A stretch of DNA of 11,124 bases from Sphingomonadaceae bacterium (GTDB lineage Bacteria > Pseudomonadota > Alphaproteobacteria > Sphingomonadales > Sphingomonadaceae), in the NCBI GenBank assembly GCA_020446665.1, contig JAGREF010000070.1, forward strand, positions 1 through 11,124, given 5' to 3'. Within the stretch, counting starts at the first letter, position 1; every line of letters begins with the position of its first letter. Positions 6,706-11,124 of the stretch are shown one piece after another. Made by a program: the position numbers and the translations under genes. Under the pieces are notes generated by a model. It searched no databases and had not been told where the DNA came from. It worked only from the letters and a program-made list of their open reading frames with translations.

Positions 6706-7482
6706 ATGCGTATCGCCTCTTTCAATATCAACGGCATCAAGGCGCGCCTGCCGCGCCTGCTGGAATGGCTGCAGGAAACCCGGCCGACGGTTGCCTGTCT
6801 CCAGGAAATCAAAAGCCAGGATGCCAATTTCCCGGCCGAGGAATTCGAGAAGATTGGCTACAAGGCGATCTGGCACGGGCAGAAGAGTTTTAACGGTGTC
6901 GCCATTCTCGCCGATGGCATGGAGCCTGTGGAAGTGCAGCGGGGTCTGCCCGGCGATCCCGCGGACGAGCAGGCACGCTATCTTGAGGCTGATGTGAACG
7001 GTGTGCGCGTTGTGTGCATCTATTTGCCCAATGGCAATCCGCAGCCCGGGCCTAAATTCGACTACAAACTGGCCTGGATGGAGCGTCTGCGCGCGCGGAT
7101 GGGTGAGTTATGGGCAGCTGAAATTCCGACAGCGGTGGTGGGGGACTATAATGTCATCCCCACGGATCGCGATGTCTGGGCGGTCAAGGCGATGGAAAGC
7201 GACGCGCTGATGCAGCCGGAATCGCGCGACGCCTATATGCGCTTGCTGGGTGATGGCTGGACCGATGCAATTGCCACGCATAATCCGGGCGGCGGTGTGT
7301 GGACCTATTGGGATTATCAGGCAGGCGCCTGGCCCAAGGACCATGGATTCCGCATCGACCATTTGCTGCTGACGCCGGAACTGGCTGACCGGCTGATCGC
7401 AACCGGCGTCGACAAGGAACATCGCGGGCGGGAAAAAGCCAGCGACCACGCCCCAGTCTGGGTTGAAATTCGCGATTCGTGA
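6706..7482 (+). CDS. xth: Exodeoxyribonuclease III (AP endonuclease)
   Basis: 258 residues, the usual size of XthA-type enzymes of the endonuclease/exonuclease/phosphatase fold. The metal and catalytic residues are visible: FNINGIK with Asn7/Asn9, Glu34 in CLQEIKS, the tyrosine in CIYLPNGNP, Asp147 and Asn149 in GDYNV, Asp218 in RIDHLLL, and Asp247-His248 in SDHAPVW. It incises abasic sites in base excision repair and removes 3' blocking groups, with 3'-5' exonuclease activity on duplex DNA. ATG 6706 is chosen because the family starts MRIASFNING; the frame upstream overlaps erpA and is not homologous. It lies 16 bases after erpA, so co-transcription is likely, and a hairpin terminator follows its stop. 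Confidence 0.94.
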   Translation: MRIASFNINGIKARLPRLLEWLQETRPTVACLQEIKSQDANFPAEEFEKIGYKAIWHGQKSFNGVAILADGMEPVEVQRGLPGDPADEQARYLEADVNGVRVVCIYLPNGNPQPGPKFDYKLAWMERLRARMGELWAAEIPTAVVGDYNVIPTDRDVWAVKAMESDALMQPESRDAYMRLLGDGWTDAIATHNPGGGVWTYWDYQAGAWPKDHGFRIDHLLLTPELADRLIATGVDKEHRGREKASDHAPVWVEIRDS

Positions 7483-7495
7483 GTCGTCCTGGATA

Positions 7496-7532
7496 GAAAA
7501 AGGGCCCCGTGCTATGCGCAGGAGGCCCCTTC
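7496..7532 (-). terminator. Intrinsic terminator between convergent xth and the SleB-type hydrolase
   Basis: AAAGGGCC (about 7499-7506) pairs with GGCCCCTT (7524-7531), with one bulged base and a loop of about 17 bases. On the minus strand the stem is followed by TTTTTCT, a good U-tract, so it serves the hydrolase best. On the plus strand the tail is only CTTCTCTC, so termination of xth would be weaker. It lies neatly in the 68-base gap between the two stop codons. Confidence 0.65.
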
Positions 7533-7550
7533 TCTCAACTGTTCAGCATA

Positions 7551-8207
7551 TCAACGATAGAAAACATGCGTGTTGATGGTCGCGCGAGCGACTTTGCGCT
7601 TGCTCCATGCCGGGCGAACATAGCGGGCATGGAAATAGAGCGAGTCCTGCGCTTCGCTGTCCCACAGATCCTGATGCGCGATACGCGCAATCGCCTTGGC
7701 CCGGTGCCATGCGGGCGAGCTGCGCGGAATGGCCGGCATACGGCCACCACGGACAAAGCTGAATTGCTTGCGCTGATAGACAACGCCGCAATAGCTTGAC
7801 GGGAAGAGCTCGGATTCTGCGCGATTGATGATCACCCGGCCCACGGCCAGCTGTCCGGCCAGCGGTTCACCACGCGATTCGAAATAGATCGCCCCGGCGA
7901 GACATTCCATCTCACGCGAGAGCGCGCCATCTGTCGGGGTGACGGCAACCAATTCCTGCAAGGAGGATGCATCCGCAGCGGCTGCGTTATCTGCAAGATC
8001 TTCAACCGGTGTTTCAACCGGAGGCAGAGCCTGCACCACTTCTTCGGCAACGAAGACCGGCACGGTTTCCGCGTCGGTTTCCATCCCGGAAATTTCCTGG
8101 TTCTCGCCCTGCTGGGCATTGGCGCCTGAACCTTCAGCGCTTGCGAGGCCAATCATCAACGTCGCGGCAATTGCGACAATACTGGCCTTTTGGGTCTTGC
8201 GACTCAT
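7551..8207 (-). CDS. SleB-type cell wall hydrolase (Hydrolase_2 family)
   Basis: 218 residues. A signal peptide covers about 1-31 (hydrophobic IVAIAATLMIGLASA; cleavage after ASA or ANA), so it acts in the periplasm. Residues 32-95 are an acidic, proline- and alanine-rich linker containing a small PVET/PVED repeat. Residues about 100-218 are the catalytic domain: CLAGAIYFESRGEP with probable catalytic Glu110, AVGRVIINR, FPSSYCGVVYQ, QFSFVRGG, LYFHARYVRPAW and the terminal HVFYR. The family cleaves peptidoglycan glycan strands, in SleB as a lytic transglycosylase; in Gram-negatives the role is wall remodelling. The start is weakly supported (AGACGGA upstream), but the signal peptide confirms it. 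It follows DUF1491 after 194 bases and probably has its own promoter. Confidence 0.9.
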   Translation of the reverse strand: MSRKTQKASIVAIAATLMIGLASAEGSGANAQQGENQEISGMETDAETVPVFVAEEVVQALPPVETPVEDLADNAAAADASSLQELVAVTPTDGALSREMECLAGAIYFESRGEPLAGQLAVGRVIINRAESELFPSSYCGVVYQRKQFSFVRGGRMPAIPRSSPAWHRAKAIARIAHQDLWDSEAQDSLYFHARYVRPAWSKRKVARATINTHVFYR

Positions 8208-8377
8208 GTAATCCGTCTTCTGAGCGGTGAACGGACCTGCGCAGACTGGGACCTTGCCGCGTTATATGCGGTCGTTGACTTGGTCCGTTTCGGGCCTGCC
8301 GGCCGTCCCCCGTCTGCGCGCTAATCAACCGGCCGGAATGCCGGGTGCGATCGCCTGCGCTTTTGGGAAGTGGGGGC

Positions 8378-8405
8378 CACATAGGCGGGCAGAAGTTAAC
8401 GTCAA
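8378..8405 (-). promoter_or_regulatory. Candidate promoter for the cell wall hydrolase
   Basis: On the minus strand TTGACG (plus 8400-8405) overlaps the DUF1491 stop and is followed after 16 bases by TATGTG (8378-8383). It resembles the fumarase promoter candidate. It would give a leader of about 164 bases before the ATG at 8207. An alternative -10, TATAAC, lies at 8261-8266 without a good -35. The rest of 8208-8377 holds GC-rich short inverted repeats around CCGGCC but no gene that I can support. Confidence 0.35.
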
Positions 8406-8743
8406 CCTAAATTTTGCTGCAGTGCGGCAAAGCGTTGTGCATCTGCGATATCCAGTTCAACGATCCAGATATCGCTGTCCTGTTGCTTCCTGCGGTCCAG
8501 ATATTCGGACATTTCATGTTTATTTTCATGGTCTTGGACCTTTATGACGGTCCATTGGCGAGTGCCGTCCAGCTGGGGCATCCGTTCCCATAGTTGCGCA
8601 TTTGCACCACGTTGCATGGTTAATATCAGGATAGTCCCGGCGTCCCTTTCACCCCGGGCAAGCACCGTTCCGAAGCCTCCCTCGGCTTCCGCAGCGCGGA
8701 TCAGGCCGCCAACCTCGATATGCGCGGGCAAGCGCCCATCCAT
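8402..8743 (-). CDS. DUF1491 family protein
   Basis: 113 residues. I recognise the DUF1491 family, small cytosolic proteins widespread in alphaproteobacteria: RLPAHIEVGGLIRAAEAEGGFGTVLARGERDAGTILI opens the protein (residues 4-40), followed by RGANAQLWERMPQLDG and RQWTVIKVQ. The C-terminal part is charged and helical (EYLDRRKQQDSDIWIVELD, then DAQRFAAL). There is no signal peptide or membrane segment. The function is unknown. The start is 2 bases after the thioesterase stop, so translation is probably coupled and the two genes form the end of the dnaQ-hpf-ptsN run. No catalytic motif can be recognised. Confidence 0.85.
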   Translation of the reverse strand: MDGRLPAHIEVGGLIRAAEAEGGFGTVLARGERDAGTILILTMQRGANAQLWERMPQLDGTRQWTVIKVQDHENKHEMSEYLDRRKQQDSDIWIVELDIADAQRFAALQQNLG

Positions 8744-8745
8744 GC

Positions 8746-9216
8746 CTATACCGCCTTGTCCGTATAGCCAGGCAGGCCGGAAAGCGGGATGCGCGAACGC
8801 ATGAAGGTGCCGGTGCCGCGCCCGATCTCGTCCCCTTCTGCATCAACCAGCCGCGCTTCTGCCACGAACACCCGGCGGCGCCCGCTGACCCAACGGCCTT
8901 CAGCCACGACTTCTCCGGCCTTCACCGGCTTGGTGAAATGGAGATTGAAAGAGGTGGTCAGCAGAAAGCGGTCTGTCACCAGCGTATTGGCTGCATAAAA
9001 GGCCGCATCGTCGAGCATCTTGAAATAGATTGTCCCGTGCGAGGCGCCCGCCGCGTGGTGATAGCGTTCATCGACCGTGAAAGTGATGCGCGAACGGCCT
9101 TCGCCGATAATTTCCAGGCTGGAATCGAACAGGCGGTTGATCGGTGCCGAGGCATAGAGCGCCTCCAGCGCACGCCAGTGCGGCGCGGCGCCCTGCGCGG
9201 AATCGTCAGGCTGCAT
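8746..9216 (-). CDS. PaaI-like hotdog-fold thioesterase
   Basis: 156 residues of the 4HBT/hotdog superfamily. Family features are YHHAAGASHGTIYFKMLDDAAFYAAN (52-77), with the HG pair (60-61) and an acidic catalytic candidate at Asp69 or Asp70 in the long central helix. Beta strands follow: LTTSFNLHFTKPVKAGEVVAEGRWV, then RRVFVAEARLVDAEG. Such enzymes hydrolyse acyl-CoA thioesters in the cytosol; the substrate cannot be read from sequence. The N-terminal 30 residues or so precede the core. The ATG overlaps the end of ptsN by 11 bases, and the stop lies 2 bases before DUF1491, so the three are almost certainly co-translated. Confidence 0.85.
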   Translation of the reverse strand: MQPDDSAQGAAPHWRALEALYASAPINRLFDSSLEIIGEGRSRITFTVDERYHHAAGASHGTIYFKMLDDAAFYAANTLVTDRFLLTTSFNLHFTKPVKAGEVVAEGRWVSGRRRVFVAEARLVDAEGDEIGRGTGTFMRSRIPLSGLPGYTDKAV

Positions 9217-9667
9217 CCCGGTCGATAACGTTGGTCAACAGGGCATAAAGCGCTTCGGCGTCGCCTGCATCGGCAAGCGCGGTGTGAATCGCCTCGTCGC
9301 GCACCATACGCGAGATCGCCGCCAACGCCTGAAGATGCATGGCCCCGGCGTTTTCAGGAGAGAGCAGGCCGAACACGAGATCGACCGGCATCCCGTCGGC
9401 AGCGGCGAAATCCACCGGGTTGTCGAGCCGAAGGAATGCCGCGACCGGACGCCTGAGCCCGGGCATGCGGGCATGGGGTATCGCCACGCCACGGCCAAAA
9501 CCGGTACTGCCGAGATTTTCGCGTTCCTCAATCCGCTCGAGCACTTCGACCTGGTCGAGGTCGTAGACCTTGGCGAACCGATCGGCGAGGGCCTCGAGAA
9601 TCGCCGGTTTGCTGCCCGCGTCGATTGTCGCGACAGCATCGGGGAAAATCGAATAGAGCGTAGTCAT
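9206..9667 (-). CDS. ptsN: Nitrogen-PTS EIIA component (EIIA-Ntr)
   Basis: 153 residues, the normal length of EIIA-Ntr. The phosphorylatable histidine is His65 in GRGVAIPHARMPG, preceded by the expected RENLGSTGFG. The downstream strand PVDLVFGLLSPENAGAMHLQALAAISRMV is typical. It accepts phosphate from the PtsP-Npr branch and regulates rather than transports; known targets in other bacteria include potassium transport, (p)ppGpp metabolism and sensor kinases. In many proteobacteria ptsN follows hpf next to rpoN; here hpf is kept but rpoN is not adjacent, and dnaQ lies upstream. A weak GAAG precedes the ATG. A 140-base structured gap separates it from hpf. Confidence 0.94.
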   Translation of the reverse strand: MTTLYSIFPDAVATIDAGSKPAILEALADRFAKVYDLDQVEVLERIEERENLGSTGFGRGVAIPHARMPGLRRPVAAFLRLDNPVDFAAADGMPVDLVFGLLSPENAGAMHLQALAAISRMVRDEAIHTALADAGDAEALYALLTNVIDRDAA

Positions 9668-9691
9668 ATTGCAATCAGCTTCGTGAATCGG

Positions 9692-9707
9692 CCCGCGCCA
9701 GCGCGGG
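9692..9707. repeat. Short perfect GC hairpin upstream of ptsN
   Basis: CCCGCGC (9692-9698) and GCGCGGG (9701-9707) are exact inverted repeats with a 2-base centre, in practice a 6-bp stem with a 4-base loop. It ends 24 bases before the ptsN ATG. It has no T-tract, so it is not an intrinsic terminator. It could affect mRNA stability or ptsN translation. Confidence 0.5.
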
Positions 9708-9729
9708 TAGGCTGCAAGTCATGCGGAAA

Positions 9730-9772
9730 TCCGCCCGGCCTCTCACTCTTTGGGCACTGAAAACCGGGCGGA
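9730..9772 (-). terminator. Stem-loop downstream of hpf, possible weak terminator or mRNA-end structure
   Basis: TCCGCCCGG (9730-9738) and CCGGGCGGA (9764-9772) form a perfect 9-bp stem with a 25-base loop, 35 bases past the hpf stop on the minus strand. The following ATTTCC is only weakly T-rich, so termination would be partial at best. It could uncouple hpf and ptsN levels or protect the hpf mRNA 3' end. Confidence 0.4.
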
Positions 9773-9807
9773 ATGCCTTGCGCCTTATGAACTCGGGCGC
9801 CGACCAA

Positions 9808-10371
9808 TCAGGACGGTTCGACCCAGCCGATCGATCCATCACTACGGCGATAGACCATATTATGCCGCCCGGTGCCAGCATTTTTGAAGAAAAGCGCATT
9901 GGTATTACGCAAATCGAGCAGCATCACGGCATCGGAAACGGTTGTTTCGGGGATATCGACGCGCGTCTCGGCAATCACCGGCGGTGCATCGGCGACGACT
10001 TCCTCTTCCTCATCCGCGATAGCGAAAATGGTGTAGGCCGCGTCTTCTTCCTTGGCTGCGTAAGCTGCCTGCTCGTGCCGGTCCTTCAACCGACGTTTGT
10101 AACGGCGCAACTGCTTGTCGATCTTCTCCGCCGCCTGGTCCAGCGCCATGTGGGCGTCATGCGCTTCCGCATGGCCCTTGAGAATCAGCCCGTGCATCAC
10201 GTGGGTCACGATGTCGCAGCTGAAAGCCCCGGCCGGCGCCTTGCCGAACGTGACGTTGGAGGACAGCGCGCGACCGAAATATTTCTCGATAATGCCATTG
10301 AGGCGGTCGGAAACATGTTCCTGCAGGGCCGCACCGGTATCCATCTGGTGGCCTGACACGCGAATATCCAT
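9808..10371 (-). CDS. hpf: Long-form ribosome hibernation promoting factor
   Basis: 187 residues, matching long HPF. The N-terminal domain (1-105) has the beta-alpha-beta pattern: MDIRVSGHQMDTGAALQEHV, then HVSDRLNGIIEKYF, and a long charged helix with DKQLRRYKRRLKDRHE. An acidic linker (about 106-133) leads to the C-terminal dimerisation domain, with VSDAVMLLDLRNTNALFFKN, HNMVYRRSDGSIGWVE and the conserved GTGRHN. Long HPF joins two 70S ribosomes into inactive 100S dimers in stationary phase or starvation. AAGGAG lies 11 bases before the ATG, and AGTACctGTACT, a short dyad (10373-10384), fills that spacer. It follows dnaQ after 38 bases and precedes ptsN; no separate promoter is evident. Confidence 0.95.
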   Translation of the reverse strand: MDIRVSGHQMDTGAALQEHVSDRLNGIIEKYFGRALSSNVTFGKAPAGAFSCDIVTHVMHGLILKGHAEAHDAHMALDQAAEKIDKQLRRYKRRLKDRHEQAAYAAKEEDAAYTIFAIADEEEEVVADAPPVIAETRVDIPETTVSDAVMLLDLRNTNALFFKNAGTGRHNMVYRRSDGSIGWVEPS

Positions 10372-10409
10372 AAGTACCTGTACTCCTTCTCAATCGCCTG
10401 GGCCGCTTG

Positions 10410-11099
10410 TCAGCCGGCCCAGAGCGGGGATTTGATCGATTCCAGAAACTGCGCGTGACGCGCCAGTTCCTCGGCGCTGGCCTCGTGCGGTCGCGCGGCA
10501 CGAAACTTCCGTTCGCGAGCCGTCACCGGCGCGGCGACCACGGCTGAAATGGAATCGGCTTCATCAGCAACGAGTTCGAGGCCGATCTGCCGCCCACCGG
10601 TCAGTTCGACATAGACCTGGGCAAGCAATTCGGCGTCGAGCAATGCGCCGTGCTTGGTCCGGTGGCTGCGGTCGATACCGTAACGGGTGCATAGCGCATC
10701 GAGCGAAAGCTTGGCCCCGGGATGGCGCACCTTGGCGATCGCAATCGTATCGACCATCCGGCTGGTGCAGACCGGATCCAGCCCGCAGATGTCGAGTTCG
10801 GCATTGAGGAAGCCGAAATCGAATCCGGCATTGTGCGCGACCAGCGGCGAGTCCTCGAGGAACGCAATCAACTCGTCCGCCAGTTCGTTGAACCGCGGCT
10901 TGTCCGACAGGAATGTTTCCGAAAGGCCATGAACGGCCTCCGCCTCAGCTGGCATCGAACGATCGGGATTGAAATAGGCGTGAAACGTGCGCCCTGTCAG
11001 CACCCGGTTGACCATCTCGATACAGCCAATTTCCACCATGCGATCCCCCTTCTTGGGATCGAACCCGGTGGTTTCGGTATCGAAGATGATCTCGCGCAT
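10410..11099 (-). CDS. dnaQ: DNA polymerase III epsilon subunit (3'-5' proofreading exonuclease)
   Basis: 229 residues from the preferred start. All DEDDh exonuclease residues are visible: Asp7 and Glu9 in FDTETTG, Asp94 in HNAGFDFGF, and His150 and Asp155 in KHGALLDAELL, with spacing close to E. coli epsilon. The last 60 residues or so, after VYVELTGGRQIGLEL, are a flexible tail ending RHAQFLESIKSPLW, presumably the contact with the polymerase alpha subunit. It proofreads replication errors in the replisome. The in-frame ATG at 11111 adds MDEP, but homologues I recall begin MREI, so I chose 11099; neither start has a clear ribosome binding site. It is the first visible gene of the run to hpf and ptsN, and its promoter or upstream partner is outside the window. 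Confidence 0.93.
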   Translation of the reverse strand: MREIIFDTETTGFDPKKGDRMVEIGCIEMVNRVLTGRTFHAYFNPDRSMPAEAEAVHGLSETFLSDKPRFNELADELIAFLEDSPLVAHNAGFDFGFLNAELDICGLDPVCTSRMVDTIAIAKVRHPGAKLSLDALCTRYGIDRSHRTKHGALLDAELLAQVYVELTGGRQIGLELVADEADSISAVVAAPVTARERKFRAARPHEASAEELARHAQFLESIKSPLWAG

Positions 11100-11124
11100 G
11101 GGTTCATCCATATGCGCTGGAGTC

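Noticed and set aside
8001..8021. Direct repeat TTCAACCGG twice with a 12-base period
   Set aside because: It lies inside the hydrolase linker and simply encodes a PVET/PVED duplication; only two copies, so not an array.
9721..10356. Open frame of 211 codons on the plus strand opposite hpf
   Set aside because: It is the antisense shadow of hpf, with no ribosome binding site or recognisable domain.
10400..10420. Hairpin GGGCCG/CGGCCC overlapping the dnaQ stop codon
   Set aside because: The stem is only 6 bp with no T-tract on either side, and the next gene starts 38 bases later, so a terminator is unlikely.
11104..11124. Possible tail of an upstream minus-strand gene: six sense codons then TGA at 11106-11104
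   Set aside because: In related genomes coaE often precedes dnaQ, but six codons at the window edge are too few to identify a gene.
1..11124. Mobile elements, CRISPR arrays, phage or defence genes, toxin-antitoxin pairs, tRNA or rRNA
   Set aside because: None seen: every sizeable coding frame is explained by chromosomal housekeeping families or the one unassigned membrane protein, and there are no terminal inverted repeats, transposase motifs or spaced repeats.

Overview
The window looks like ordinary chromosome from an alphaproteobacterium, most likely order Sphingomonadales (Erythrobacteraceae or Sphingomonadaceae type). This rests on recognised protein families and local gene order: a PIMT-like protein, TolC and a PopZ/DUF2497 protein in a row, DUF1491, a SleB-type hydrolase, and dnaQ next to long-form hpf and ptsN. 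DNA is GC-rich with uniform codon use. I see no insertion sequence, integrase, tRNA, rRNA, CRISPR array or sign of recent transfer. Genes are tightly packed, and the longest stretch without a gene is about 194 bases (8208-8401).

Layout. (1) Bases 1-175, minus strand: the N-terminus of class I fumarase, running off the left edge. (2) Bases 176-325: a divergent control region with two promoter-like sequences and two clear dyad symmetries. (3) Bases 326-5462, plus strand: a degenerate PIMT-family protein, a TolC outer-membrane channel, a PopZ-like pole organiser, an exported S9 serine peptidase and a thioredoxin-fold [2Fe-2S] ferredoxin, with gaps of 2, 22 and 50 bases and finally an ATGA overlap. 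(4) Bases 5475-5768, minus strand: a small two-helix membrane protein of unknown function. (5) Bases 5884-7482, plus strand: a CBS-pair protein, an ErpA/HesB-type iron-sulfur carrier and exonuclease III. (6) A hairpin terminator lies at the convergent junction near 7500. (7) Bases 7551-11111, minus strand, in transcription order: dnaQ, hpf (long form), ptsN, a PaaI-like thioesterase, DUF1491 and a SleB-family cell-wall hydrolase.

How the genes may work together. Most are housekeeping genes: TCA cycle, efflux or type I secretion channel, cell polarity, Fe-S delivery, base excision repair, replication proofreading, ribosome hibernation, nitrogen-PTS signalling and wall remodelling. No new multi-gene system is evident. 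The points most worth a second look are small. The PIMT homologue appears to have lost its SAM-binding and catalytic residues. Two symmetric operator-like elements lie in the fumarase/PIMT-tolC control region. A perfect hairpin abuts the start codon of the S9 peptidase, with a -10-like sequence in its loop. The hpf-ptsN gap carries structured elements.
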